DNA of 64,000 nucleotides from Aureliella helgolandensis (GTDB lineage Bacteria > Planctomycetota > Planctomycetia > Pirellulales > Pirellulaceae): the NCBI RefSeq assembly GCF_007752135.1, contig NZ_CP036298.1, positions 4,774,001 to 4,838,000 of the forward strand, written 5' to 3'. The notes below the pieces were generated by a model, which worked only from the letters and a program-made list of their open reading frames with translations, made no database searches and was not told the origin of the DNA. Each line of letters begins with the position of its first letter. Position 1 is the first letter of the stretch. The translations under genes and the position numbers were made by a program. Positions 34,275-43,753 of this stretch are shown one piece after another.

Positions 34275-34520
34275 TCAGGCATTATCGACAGAAACACCTT
34301 CGCTAGCAAGGGCAGTCGTCGGGGACAGTCCCGAGGAATCCACTTTTTTTCGCCTCTATCCGTCATAGCCGGAATAGAGCCACGCATCCTCGGGTCTCTC
34401 TAACCGTGTACAGCGAATCGGCCCCTACTTATTGCGTTGAGAGGCCACCCCAATGTTGGCCGACTGGATCTTCATTCGACCTATCTGACCGCTCCATCTC
34501 AAGACGATGCTGGATCAACC

Positions 34521-34925
34521 ATGCGTTTCTATTCCCTTGCCGCCGACGCCGTGGTAGTGCTTCACATCTCCTATGTTCTATTTGTCGTATTGGGGCTGCT
34601 TGCGATTGCCGCCGGTGGAATGGCGAATTGGCAATGGGTTCGGAACCGCTGGTTTCGGGCATCGCACACCACCATGATCGCTGTAGTCGTTATCGAAGCA
34701 TTGCTTTCGATCACTTGCCCGCTGACCACTCTGGAACGCCACCTGAGGCACCAAGCTGGTGAAACGGCAAGCCAGGGTAGCTTCGTTGGACGCTTGGCGC
34801 ACGACCTCCTGTTTTACGACTTGCCGCCGCATGTCTTTACGATTGCCTACTGCATCTTTGGTAGTGTCGTGCTGGCCACGCTCTGGTTGGTCCCCCCTAA
34901 CTTTACGAACAATCGTACCACTTAG
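34521..34925 (+). CDS. DUF2784-family small membrane protein
   Basis: The product has 134 residues from ATG 34521; the frame is open upstream to 34437 but that part is unlike the family. Residues 1-35 (ADAVVVLHISYVLFVVLGLL) and the following GGMANWQWVRNRWFRASH are characteristic of DUF2784. ITCPLTTLERHLR and the C-terminal F-T-I-A-Y-C-I-F-G segment complete it. Four membrane segments are predicted. Function is unknown. Confidence 0.85.
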   Translation: MRFYSLAADAVVVLHISYVLFVVLGLLAIAAGGMANWQWVRNRWFRASHTTMIAVVVIEALLSITCPLTTLERHLRHQAGETASQGSFVGRLAHDLLFYDLPPHVFTIAYCIFGSVVLATLWLVPPNFTNNRTT

Positions 34926-35366
34926 CTGTTCCATGGCAGGGGGATGAAAACCGCGAGGTGGAGTTGTGAGCGGATATCATATCCAGGCTGGCTCTCTACG
35001 GCATTTTTGCGACGAATTCGCTTGTAGTTTAGCTGGTAGACGGAGTTGAAATTCCTCTGGGAAGTCGCATCGCCGCAGTAAAATCTAAGCATCGACAAAA
35101 TCTAAGCATCGACCTCAGAGCATCGACCAGTCGATGACAGCACGGGTGTGACCACCGCTCGCGCTGCCAGTCTTGGCGCACCGCCTGTACTACGAACATT
35201 TTACCGAATGAGCCTGCAAGGATCGGACTGTCGGCAGCGGTGCGTCCGTTGTCCGCGCGCTAGAGGCAAACGCCTGGGTCAGGCGCTAGAGTCCTAGCTG
35301 CGACTGGCTGCATTTGAAAGATAAAATGCGAGAAACGACGTTTGCCAAACCCGAGAAACTGTGAAG
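34926..35366. other. Intergenic stretch with a short direct repeat
   Basis: AAAATCTAAGCATCGAC occurs twice in tandem (about 35080-35113), with a third partial copy GAGCATCGAC. A tRNA-like D-arm sequence near 35021-35041 lacks the rest of a tRNA. No gene was found. Confidence 0.5.
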
Positions 35367-36770
35367 CTAATCGTTGTTCCGCAGGCAGTGCATGTTGGCC
35401 ATTGATATGCCGCTCACGATGGCGCCGATAATTCCAACGAAGCCCTGATCGGTACCACACAGAAAAAGGTTTTTCAGGTGTGTTGTGCCGTCGAGTTTCT
35501 TGTCCGGTGCGCCGTAGACAGCGCCATTGTCGTGGGAAGTGAAGCGGCGAATTGTCTTAGGAGTGAACACGTCGGTGGCTACCACATGGCCGCGAAAATC
35601 AGGGATGAATCGCACGGCTGAGGCTACGCTCCGGTCGTACCACCACATTTTCTGCCGCTGGTACTCTTGCTCGCTCAAATTTTCCCAGCGATCAAAGTCA
35701 GCAATGGTCGTGAGACGGATGATCCCATCCTCCAACTCCCCGTCACTACTTGAATAGCGATAATTATTGGGGCTGCAAATGACTCCCGTGCGCACATCGC
35801 ACAAGCCTTCTTGGGGAGGATTCCAGTGAAACTGGTCACTATCGTTGTAGAAGACGATGGTTTCCTCAAAGCCCACTTCGCGGGGTTGTTTGTCGAGGAT
35901 GGAGATCGATTCGATGAAGGTTAATTGTCCGGCGCGTTCGGTTTCTACGTGGCTCAAATCGTCGCAAAGACGCTGTGTCTCGATAATCCCGGCACTGGAG
36001 AGGATCCGCTTTGCTTGAAGCTCTTGTCCGTCTTCCAGCACGACCCCCACCGCTCGATCGCCATCGACTCGGATTGATTGAACAGCACTTCTCAGCTTGA
36101 GCTCTCCACCGAGCGACCGAAAACGCTTAATCAGATGCTTCAGGATCAGCCGAACCCCCTTGTAGGGGCGTGCAAACCCTTCCATGAAGATGCTTCGGAA
36201 CATGATGCAAAACTGCCCGTAGTCCATGTCATGGGCGCGTGCATTGCCGTACCACATCAGGGGGCAGAGCAGCATTTCGATCAGCAGAGGCTCGTCGAAA
36301 ATTTCGGCCAGGAACTTGCGGGTAGAGCCTTCGAAATGCTCTTGGGTGAGATCGTCGTAGTCCGCTAGCTTGCTCAACAACAACTCGAAATTGTCGATTT
36401 GGCTGGGGAAGGTCCGAGCAATTTCACTGCGTAAGAAGTCGAGTTCGTTGTTGAACCCGATACGGACCCCAGGAAAGGCAATTGCCGACCCCATTTGGGG
36501 CGAGAGTTCGAAATCCTCCCAGCGAAATCGCAACTGCCGTAGCAGGCGGGCCAAAGGCCCCTTTTTGGTCCCCGCTGGGGTAAAGTTCGTGACGGCGTGC
36601 AGTCCTACATCGTAGTTGCGACCGTTTTGTCGATAAAAGGAGTTGAGCCCACCAATCGTCCAGTGCTTCTCGAGAATGCACACTTTCTGATCGTAGTGGG
36701 CTAAGCGTATACCAGCGGCTAGGCCGCTCATACCGCCACCGATGATGATTGTGTCGTACACAGCGGTCAC
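35367..36770 (-). CDS. CrtI/phytoene-desaturase-like FAD oxidoreductase
   Basis: The product has 467 residues. The N-terminal Rossmann fold has TIIIGGGMSGLAAGIRLAHY followed by VCILEKHWTIGGLNS, the typical FAD-binding start of amine-oxidase and phytoene-desaturase superfamily enzymes. The C-terminal FAD motif is LKNLFLCGTDQGFVGIIGAI. The middle shows a substrate domain (PLMWYGNARAHDMDYGQF). It probably acts on a hydrophobic or carrier-bound substrate; carotenoid, retinol or acyl-ACP oxidation are all possible. It lies ~95 bases after an acyl carrier protein gene on the same strand, which suggests a thioester-bound substrate; this is inference. Confidence 0.85.
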   Translation of the reverse strand: MTAVYDTIIIGGGMSGLAAGIRLAHYDQKVCILEKHWTIGGLNSFYRQNGRNYDVGLHAVTNFTPAGTKKGPLARLLRQLRFRWEDFELSPQMGSAIAFPGVRIGFNNELDFLRSEIARTFPSQIDNFELLLSKLADYDDLTQEHFEGSTRKFLAEIFDEPLLIEMLLCPLMWYGNARAHDMDYGQFCIMFRSIFMEGFARPYKGVRLILKHLIKRFRSLGGELKLRSAVQSIRVDGDRAVGVVLEDGQELQAKRILSSAGIIETQRLCDDLSHVETERAGQLTFIESISILDKQPREVGFEETIVFYNDSDQFHWNPPQEGLCDVRTGVICSPNNYRYSSSDGELEDGIIRLTTIADFDRWENLSEQEYQRQKMWWYDRSVASAVRFIPDFRGHVVATDVFTPKTIRRFTSHDNGAVYGAPDKKLDGTTHLKNLFLCGTDQGFVGIIGAIVSGISMANMHCLRNND

Positions 36771-36864
36771 CGGGCCATTCGCTTAATTACCATGATGTAG
36801 CAGCAGAGCTGTTATCGAGAGTCATCGTTCCCGCACCCTAGCTGTTTCGGGCTAGGAGCGATGA

Positions 36865-37116
36865 CTAGATGTCAGCCATTTTGGGTTCAAGGTACTTCAC
36901 CGTGCTCGCCATGCTCGCCAATTCGCCATACTGATCCTCAGGAATCTGAATGCGATGCCGCTTGCGCAGTTCCATCACGATGTCCAAGAAGTCCATCGAA
37001 TCGAGCTCCATTTGCTCGCGAAACGATTGCTCATCATTAAGGTTGCTCAGATCTTCATCGGGAGCAATCTCGCTGAGAATGTCGATGATTTCGTCTCGAA
37101 TCTCCGCTGGACTCAT
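36865..37116 (-). CDS. Acyl carrier protein
   Basis: The product has 83 residues from ATG 37116 (the frame is open to 37191). The phosphopantetheine-attachment motif is LDSMDFLDIVMELRKRH, with Ser ~43. The overall acidic, helical make-up and length match carrier proteins of fatty-acid or polyketide-like pathways. It is not in a fab cluster; its only same-strand neighbour is the CrtI-like oxidoreductase, so it is likely a specialised carrier. Confidence 0.9.
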   Translation of the reverse strand: MSPAEIRDEIIDILSEIAPDEDLSNLNDEQSFREQMELDSMDFLDIVMELRKRHRIQIPEDQYGELASMASTVKYLEPKMADI

Positions 37117-37612
37117 TAGGTATCTACTCCCGGCATAGGATCTTATGGATGATTGGGCCGCAGGCACTGGCACACGACAATCGATTGTCACAAGCGACTG
37201 TCTAGGTGTGGAGCAATTTTTGCAGCAAGCGGTTTATGGTACCGAGTCTCCTGCAATTCGACTAGCCATGCTGCTCGGGGTTCCGTACGGAAAATAGAAA
37301 GGGCCCGCCGTTTTCTGATAGAGCTGCGGCTGTTGGTCGGCCGCCTCGGGGCAGACCGCCTAACAGCCCCCCGTGAGCCTCACAGGCCCTACAAATAGCC
37401 CCCAACGCGAGCAATGGGAATTCCTCGGCACCGCTGCGGAGCGTGTCTGCATCCTCCTGAGGAGAGTTGCAGCGACGGGAATCGTTGAGGCAATTGCGAA
37501 AAACACTAATTCTGGGTATCCTCGCAGGCTCACTATCGTCGAAAGCGGTCCGCGTTCTTCGATACTTACAAACTATCGAACTATCTTCAATCTTCTGTTG
37601 AGAAAGCGGTCT
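37117..37612. other. Upstream region of the transketolase gene
   Basis: The transketolase frame is open upstream to 37373, but the sequence is not family-like. I see no clear promoter or RNA structure. Confidence 0.45.
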
Positions 37613-39673
37613 ATGAGCGTCTCTTCACCGGCAATCGAAAAACTGGCTATTGATACGATACGTACCCTCAGTATGGACGCCGTACAGGCAGCCAAGAGCG
37701 GACACCCCGGAACGCCGATGGCTTTGGCTCCAGTCGCATTCCAGGTCTGGGCCGATGCACTCCGCTACGATCCGGCTCAGCCGCTATGGCCCAACCGAGA
37801 TCGGTTTGTATTGAGCTGCGGCCACGCATCGATGCTGCTGTACTCCATGATCCACTTGACCGGCATTCGTGCGACTGACGAATCGGGCAAGGTACTCGAC
37901 CGCCCCTCGATCACGCTCGACAACATCAAGAATTTCCGCCAGCTACACAGCCCCTGTGCCGGACACCCCGAGTATGGTGAAGCGGCGGGCATTGAAACGA
38001 CCACAGGTCCCTTAGGGCAAGGCGTTGCAACCAGCGTTGGCATGGCCATAGCCTCGAAGTGGCTTGCCGCTAGTTACAACCGCCCAAAGTTCGAGCTCTT
38101 CGATTTCAACACCTACGCCATGTGCGGCGACGGCGACTTGATGGAAGGAGTGGCCTACGAGGCTGCGTCCCTGGCTGGACACCTCAAGCTGTCCAATCTG
38201 TGTTGGATTTACGATGACAACGGAATCACCATCGAAGGTGAAACCGACTTGGCCTTCAGTGAAGACGTAGCCCGACGCTTTGAAGGATTAGGCTGGAATA
38301 CAGCCCGCGTGAAGGATGCCAATGATCTGGCTGCCATGGCTCAGGCGCTCAAGTCGTTCGAGGACTGCAACGACAAGCCAACCCTGATCTTGGTGCGCAG
38401 CGTAATTGGTTTCGGATCTCCCAACAAAGCCAATTCGCACGGTGCCCACGGCGCCCCTTTGGGTGACGAGGAAATCAAGCTAACCAAGAAGGCGTATGGC
38501 TGGCCTGAGGACGAAAAGTTCTTAGTACCCGCGGGCGTGCCCGAATACTTTGCGGACACGATCGGTAAGCGAGGTGCCGCCGCCTCAAGCGCATGGGAGA
38601 CGTTGTACTCCAGCTACAAGAGCCAATTTGCTAAGGAAGGCGCTGAGCTCGACGCATTGTTTGCCCGGCAATTGCCCGCAGCTTGGGACAAGGGAATCAC
38701 CGAATTTCCTGCGGATGAAAAGGGAATGGCCACCCGTGTCAGTAGTGGCAAAGTCCTGAACATGCTTGCCCCCAACCTTCCGTGGTTGGTCGGAGGCTCT
38801 GCCGATTTGGCCCCCAGTACCATGACGCTGCTGGACGGACTCAAGGGCTTTGAACACGACAGCTACTCGGGTCGCAATATGCACTTTGGCATCCGCGAAC
38901 ATGGAATGGCTGCCATCCTCAACGGTATGGCCCTTAGCGGCTTGCGTTCCTACGGTGCGACATTCTTTGTCTTCACCGACTACCTGCGTCCCTCGATGCG
39001 GCTCAGCAGCATTATGCACCAACCGGTGCTGTATGTACTGACCCACGACTCCATCGGCTTGGGAGAAGATGGCCCCACCCACCAGCCCGTCGAACACTTG
39101 GCTGCATGCCGAGCTATCCCTGGGTTGTATGTCTACCGGCCATCCGATGCCAATGAAGTCGCTGAGTGCTACCGCAGCGCTATGGAAATGACGGATCATC
39201 CCGCAGCCATGGTCCTGTCGCGTCAGAATGTTCCCACCTTCGACCGCAAGCACTTGGGTGCCGCGAGCGGCGCTCGCAAGGGAGGTTACATTTTGAGCGA
39301 TTGCGAGGGAACGCCTCAGGTGATCCTGATGGGAACGGGAACCGAAATCCAATTGTGCATGAAAGCCCAGGCAGAACTCAAGTCTGCTGGCATTGCAGCT
39401 CGCGTGGTTAGCTTGCCTTGCCACGAACTGTTTGACGATCAGTCGCCAGACTACCGCGAAAGTGTATTGCCTAAATCGGTGAAACATCGCATTGCATGCG
39501 AAGCGGGAATTCGCCAAGGCTGGGACAAGTACATCGGCGCTGATGGCCACTTTGTCGGCATGAGCAGCTTCGGTGCCTCGGCTCCGATCGATCAGCTGTA
39601 TCAGCACTTCAAGATCACCGCCGACCAAATCGTCAGCTTCGCTCGCGTGGCGGTCAGCGGAGCCAAGGATTAG
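37613..39673 (+). CDS. tkt: Transketolase
   Basis: The product has 686 residues from ATG 37613; the preceding open frame is rejected because family similarity starts at AIEKLAIDTIRTLSMDAVQA. Motifs: KSGHPGTPMALAPVA, the TPP-binding GDGDLMEGVAYEAASLAGH followed by N-L-C-W-I-Y-D-D-N, and the central ADLAPSTMT with FGIREHGMAAILNGMAL. TDYLRPSMRLSSI and GEDGPTHQPVEHLA follow. It transfers two-carbon units in the pentose phosphate pathway. It is a single gene; the repeat array begins ~140 bases downstream. Confidence 0.97.
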   Translation: MSVSSPAIEKLAIDTIRTLSMDAVQAAKSGHPGTPMALAPVAFQVWADALRYDPAQPLWPNRDRFVLSCGHASMLLYSMIHLTGIRATDESGKVLDRPSITLDNIKNFRQLHSPCAGHPEYGEAAGIETTTGPLGQGVATSVGMAIASKWLAASYNRPKFELFDFNTYAMCGDGDLMEGVAYEAASLAGHLKLSNLCWIYDDNGITIEGETDLAFSEDVARRFEGLGWNTARVKDANDLAAMAQALKSFEDCNDKPTLILVRSVIGFGSPNKANSHGAHGAPLGDEEIKLTKKAYGWPEDEKFLVPAGVPEYFADTIGKRGAAASSAWETLYSSYKSQFAKEGAELDALFARQLPAAWDKGITEFPADEKGMATRVSSGKVLNMLAPNLPWLVGGSADLAPSTMTLLDGLKGFEHDSYSGRNMHFGIREHGMAAILNGMALSGLRSYGATFFVFTDYLRPSMRLSSIMHQPVLYVLTHDSIGLGEDGPTHQPVEHLAACRAIPGLYVYRPSDANEVAECYRSAMEMTDHPAAMVLSRQNVPTFDRKHLGAASGARKGGYILSDCEGTPQVILMGTGTEIQLCMKAQAELKSAGIAARVVSLPCHELFDDQSPDYRESVLPKSVKHRIACEAGIRQGWDKYIGADGHFVGMSSFGASAPIDQLYQHFKITADQIVSFARVAVSGAKD

Positions 39674-40139
39674 ACGGAAACGTCCGGTCGTTGCCCAACA
39701 ATTAGCCTCACCGCACTTTTGTGCGGGAGGCGTTGGGGAAAACGCAGCATTCAATCATTCTGATTCCCCAGTGCAGCCACCGACACTCCACGGCGGGCCC
39801 CATCTGAGCGTGTAGCTCCTGCTAGACAATTGCAACCCGCAGCGTCAGCAAGGAAGCGGGACATGCAAGCCACTGCCAAGGCATGAGCTCACCAGGATAC
39901 TTCCCTCTGTCACTCGCCTGCATCGTCAACCTCACCCTGCTCACGCGGCTACGAGGAAGCACAGCTCCTGCTAGACAATTGCAACCCGCAGCGTCAGCAA
40001 GGAAGCGAGACATGCAAGCCACAGCCAAGGCATGGGCTCACTCGGATACTTCCCACGGTCACTCCCCCGTAACATCAACCTCGCCTTGCTCACGCGGTTA
40101 CGAGAGGGCACAGCTCCTGCTGGACAATTGCAACCCGCG

Positions 40140-41671
40140 TAGGCTGTGAATTTTTAGCCAAGTGGTTTGCAAATTAATTTTGGGCGCTACAACTATAGCA
40201 TGAATACTCAAAAACCATCGCAGCTTGCTCGTGTTTCCCGCCCCCATCGTATTCAAGTGGAAATGCACATGCTTTCACTTGAAGATATGCTTCCGCGCGA
40301 CCATCGTGCTCGCATTGTCTGGTCGTTTGTCAAAACGTTGGACCTAGAACCTCTGTATGAAAAGATCGTTGTCACCAAGAGCACCGTTGGCCGCAATAGT
40401 ATTGCGCCGGAGATACTGGTTTCACTGTGGCTTCTGGCAACCTTGGATGGCATCGGCACAGCCCGAGAACTTGGTCGCCGATGCGAGACGGACATAGCCT
40501 ATTTATGGACGCTCGGAAATGTCACGGTCAATTATCACACGTTGAGCGACTTTCGAGTGGAGAACGGAGCATTCTTGGAGAAGACGCTCGTTGACACGGT
40601 TGCCTCGTTGGTCGCCCAAGGTCTGGTGCCCCTGGAGACCATTGCCCAAGACGGAATGCGCGTTCGGGCTAGTGCAGGCAGTAGTTCGTTTCGCCGCAAG
40701 CCGACGCTTGAGTCATTGCAGCAGCAGGCTCAGGCTCACGTAGATAGATTGAAGAAAGAATCCGAGAACGAATGCGATCGTTCCGATGGAGACGCACGTC
40801 GCCAAGCGGCAGTCGAACGAGCATCGCGTGAGCGTCAAGAGCGATTAGATGAGGCTTTGCGACAGTTTGAGGAGCTTAGTAAGCAGCGCGAGTCTCGGAG
40901 AAAAGGTGACGGCGAAAAGACTCGCGTGAGCACTACGGACCCTGACGCCCGTAATATGAAGATGGCCAATGGTGGCTTCGATCCGGCCTTCAACGTCCAG
41001 TTCGCAACCGATGCTGACTCGCGAGTAATAGTCGCTGTCGATGTTATCAACTCGGGAACTGACAGTGGCCAAATGGCACCAATGCACGAGAAAGTGTGCT
41101 CAACTTACGACAAGACACCCAAGACGCAATTGGTCGATTCCGCTTACGCAACCAAGGGCGATGTTAAGACCGTGGAGTCTAAAGGGACCGAAGTCGTCTC
41201 CACGATCCCCCGTGGATCGGTATTGGAAAGCAAAGGCAAAGATCCTCACGCGCAGCAACCTGGCGAAAGCGACGAATACACAGCGTTTCGCGCGAGAATG
41301 GCCAAAGAGGAATACAAAGAGCTTTACAAGACGCGCCCGTCGGTTGCCGAGTTTCCCAATGCGGACTGCCGCAATCGGAACCTTCGGCAATTCAAAGTTC
41401 GAGGACTGGTGAAGGTCAAAGCGGTAGCGCTATGGCATGCCGTGGCCTTTAACTTCACACGCATGGTAAACCTGGGGGCCTTGGCAATCTAAGCAGTTGC
41501 AAGACAACCGCTTGGTTGAGAAATAACACAACTCGAAGAGATGAGCATGATGGACAGGAGCTAACTTGCTGGCCAACAATCCGACCAGGTAAGACTTTCA
41601 GCCGCCAATTCGAAAAAATTTCGTGGTTGGAATACCAAAAGAGTCCGTTGGTGAAAAAACTTCACAGCCTA
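40140..41671 (+). mobile_element. IS1182-like insertion sequence inside the repeat array
   Basis: The ends are TAGGCTGTGAATTTTT at 40140-40155 and the complement of TAGGCTGTGAAGTTTT at 41656-41671 (15 of 16 match), extendable with a few mismatches toward CCAA. The left flank ends in the repeat's GCAACCCGC and the right flank resumes with GCAGCGTCAGC, which is exactly the continuation of a repeat unit. Insertion into the array is therefore certain. The target duplication is too short for me to fix (about 2 bp, GC). Confidence 0.88.
40200..41492 (+). CDS. IS1182-family transposase
   Basis: The product has 430 residues from ATG 40200. The N-terminal DUF772-type domain (SLEDMLPRDHRARIVWSFVK, then LVSLWLLATLDGIGTARELG) is followed by TVNYHTLSDFRVENG. 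The first catalytic Asp is in ETIAQDGMRVRASAGSSSFR, the second in TQLVDSAYATKGDV. A charged coiled-coil insert of ~100 residues lies between them, and NRNLRQFKVRGLVKVKAVAL forms the C-terminal block, with the final Glu not assigned. The frame is intact, so the element could be active. Confidence 0.9.
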   Translation: MNTQKPSQLARVSRPHRIQVEMHMLSLEDMLPRDHRARIVWSFVKTLDLEPLYEKIVVTKSTVGRNSIAPEILVSLWLLATLDGIGTARELGRRCETDIAYLWTLGNVTVNYHTLSDFRVENGAFLEKTLVDTVASLVAQGLVPLETIAQDGMRVRASAGSSSFRRKPTLESLQQQAQAHVDRLKKESENECDRSDGDARRQAAVERASRERQERLDEALRQFEELSKQRESRRKGDGEKTRVSTTDPDARNMKMANGGFDPAFNVQFATDADSRVIVAVDVINSGTDSGQMAPMHEKVCSTYDKTPKTQLVDSAYATKGDVKTVESKGTEVVSTIPRGSVLESKGKDPHAQQPGESDEYTAFRARMAKEEYKELYKTRPSVAEFPNADCRNRNLRQFKVRGLVKVKAVALWHAVAFNFTRMVNLGALAI

Positions 41672-42191
41672 GCAGCGTCAGCAAGGAAGCGGGACATGCA
41701 AGCCACAGACAAGGCATGGGCTCACTCGGATACTTCCCACTGTCACTCCCCCCCCATCGTCAACCTTGCCTTGCTCACGCGGCGGGTTACGAGAGGGCAC
41801 AGCTCCTGCTAGACAATTGCAACCCGCGGCGTCAGCAAGGAAGCGGGACATGCAAGCCACAGACAAGGCATGGGCTCACTCGGATACTTCCCACTGTCAC
41901 TCCCCCCCCATCGTCAACCTTGCCTTGCTCACGCGGCGGGTTACGAGAGGGCACAGCTCCTGCTAGACAATTGCAACCCACGGCGTCAGCAAGGAAGCGG
42001 GACATGCAAGCCACAGACAAGGCATGAACTCACCAGGATACTTCCACTGTCACTCCCCTGCATCGTCAACCTCACCCTGCTCACGCGGCTACGAGGTAAA
42101 CGAGGCCGCAGGCCATTTGGGAGAGGCACGAGTGCTATGACCGGCGGTCGCAGCACTCCGTCGCGTTATCATGAGGCCGACTGAGATTTGC

Positions 42192-43655
42192 TCACGGCCA
42201 CCATGCGTCAATTTTGCTACGCAATTTCGCAACTAACTCAGGTTGCTGCTCTGCGAGATTCTTGGTCTCCCACGGATCGAGCACGACGTTATACAACTCC
42301 ACTTCGGCATCCGGTACTCGAGCGTTCTCCGGGACAACTAGCTTCATGTCGCCTTCGATGCACCAACGATACATCAAGCTCGATTGGGGATCGTCCATGC
42401 TCTGAATATCATGCTCTAGGATCTCGCCGTAGAGTGTGTCGCGATTCTCCACTAGAGTTGAGTCAGCCAAGTTAATTCCTGGAAGCTCGGGATCGGCCGG
42501 CTGACCTAACAGGCCAAGTACCGTGGGGACCATATCTATACTGCTGGCCAAATGAGTCTCGTCGCGGCGCGGTTCGACGTGGCCAGGCCAGTGCACCATG
42601 ATCGGAGTCCGAATTCCGCCATCGTAGTGACTCCGTTTACTTCGTGCAGCATAGGCACTCCTATCTGGAAGATTAATCCAGCCATTGTCACAAACATAGA
42701 CAATGATTGTATTGTCAGGATTGCCATGCTCTTCGATTGCACTCCGCACTTGACCAATGCTCTGATCGAACCATTCGCACATGGCCCAGTACTTAGCAAT
42801 GGATTCAGTGGGAGCAAGCTTTAGGTACTTGTCCAGTAAATCTTGTGGAGGAGTATGCGGAGTGTGGGGCAAAAATGGAGCGTACCACAGGAAGTAAGGT
42901 TTGCCTGCCGCCTTGCTCTCCTGGATGAAACTGGCAATGGGCTCAAAGGTCGTTCGCCCAACCGAGAGTCCTACATCACCATGGCGGCCCCCTCGGGTGT
43001 GATCCCCATGGGTCATCCCCGCATCAAAACCACCGCGGGCGTAATTGCCTTCCCACCACTTGCCGGTCTGCAAACTTCGATATCCCAGTGGCTTCAATCG
43101 ATCAGGAAGGGTCTTCATGCGATCGATATGCAATTTCAAATATTGCTCGATGTCCTGCTGGTACGTGGGATCTCGATACAACCCTCCACGAGATCTCCCA
43201 GCGGATTTGGCCACTTTGGAACTGGGAGGGGGATCGTTGCCAACAATGCCGTGCTGGTGGGGATAGAGACCGCTAATCATGGTGGCCAGTGAGGGACGGC
43301 ACAAACTGTCAGGCACGTAGCCCCGGGTGAACAGCAGACTTTCACGAGCCAGCCGATCAAGCTGGGGCGTTTGAATTTGCTCGTGCCCCATGAAGGAATA
43401 GTCACTCCAAGCTTGATCGTCGGAAATCAAGTAGACAATATCGGGAAGTGGCTTGGGCTGCTCAGCGGACAGATTGGGAGTCGCCCAAGACAGCGCCGCA
43501 ACTGCACCCGCCACTCCAGCCATCAACAGCTTGCCGATCCCGGACACCATGCTGTACCATGTTGGCTCCGTACGAGTTGGCTCCGTCAAACCGCCAGTAC
43601 ACTCAGGTTCTGGCGACTCCTGCTCTAGCGTTGACCAAAATCGACTTGGTATCAT
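42192..43655 (-). CDS. Secreted sulfatase (arylsulfatase superfamily)
   Basis: The product has 487 residues. AAGGAA upstream favours ATG 43655; ATG 43550 would give a shorter protein whose N-terminus is a plain signal peptide (GKLLMAGVAGAVAALSWATP). Metal ligands appear as IVYLISDDQAW and later VYVCDNGW. The active-site segment is SLCRPSLATMISGLYPHQHG: Cys for formylglycine and Pro at +2 are present, but the usual Arg at +4 (C-x-P-x-R) is Leu. H-T-P-H-T-P-P and GKWW segments agree with the family. The substrate is probably a sulfated polysaccharide, as for many planctomycete sulfatases; this is inferred. The frame ends ~95 bases after the repeat array. Confidence 0.88.
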   Translation of the reverse strand: MIPSRFWSTLEQESPEPECTGGLTEPTRTEPTWYSMVSGIGKLLMAGVAGAVAALSWATPNLSAEQPKPLPDIVYLISDDQAWSDYSFMGHEQIQTPQLDRLARESLLFTRGYVPDSLCRPSLATMISGLYPHQHGIVGNDPPPSSKVAKSAGRSRGGLYRDPTYQQDIEQYLKLHIDRMKTLPDRLKPLGYRSLQTGKWWEGNYARGGFDAGMTHGDHTRGGRHGDVGLSVGRTTFEPIASFIQESKAAGKPYFLWYAPFLPHTPHTPPQDLLDKYLKLAPTESIAKYWAMCEWFDQSIGQVRSAIEEHGNPDNTIIVYVCDNGWINLPDRSAYAARSKRSHYDGGIRTPIMVHWPGHVEPRRDETHLASSIDMVPTVLGLLGQPADPELPGINLADSTLVENRDTLYGEILEHDIQSMDDPQSSLMYRWCIEGDMKLVVPENARVPDAEVELYNVVLDPWETKNLAEQQPELVAKLRSKIDAWWP

Positions 43656-43753
43656 TCGTCCATTTCCTTCGGTGGGATGTTAGTTCTAGGTGAGGTTGCT
43701 TCGAAGGGGACCTTACATAGCCACTTCATTCGAAGCTCATTAGGTACCGTAGC

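Larger units (their letters stand above)
39814..42096. repeat. Tandem array of ~150-bp repeats, interrupted by an IS1182-like element
   Basis: The anchor AGCTCCTGCTAGACAATTGC occurs at 39814, 39963, 40112 (one mismatch), 41801 and 41955, giving periods of 149, 149 and 154 bp. Each unit also has GTCAGCAAGGAAGCGGGACA, ACATGCAAGCCAC and ACTTCCCACTGTCACTCCCC. The units at 41672-42096 are nearly identical to each other; those before the IS are more divergent. Every unit contains AACCCGC and most contain its complement GCGGGTT ~35 bases away, so each can form a hairpin. One 22-bp part is shared with the block at 10977-10998. No spacer-type variation is seen, so it is not a CRISPR. Confidence 0.85.

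Noticed and set aside
35021-35080. tRNA-like segment (GTAGTTTAGCTGGTAGA with an apparent GAA loop)
   Set aside because: The anticodon stem does not pair properly, there is no T-arm (no GGTTCGA), and no acceptor stem can be formed.
38585-39754. Long minus-strand frame of 389 codons opposite transketolase
   Set aside because: It is antisense to a clear transketolase gene. The translation has no domain and reflects codon bias of the real gene.
41678-42020. Repeated 62-codon minus-strand frames in the array
   Set aside because: They recur only because the repeat period leaves the frame open. There is no start signal and the composition is not protein-like.
39814-42096. CRISPR array
   Set aside because: Units of ~150 bp are repeated in full with no unique spacers, and no cas genes are nearby.
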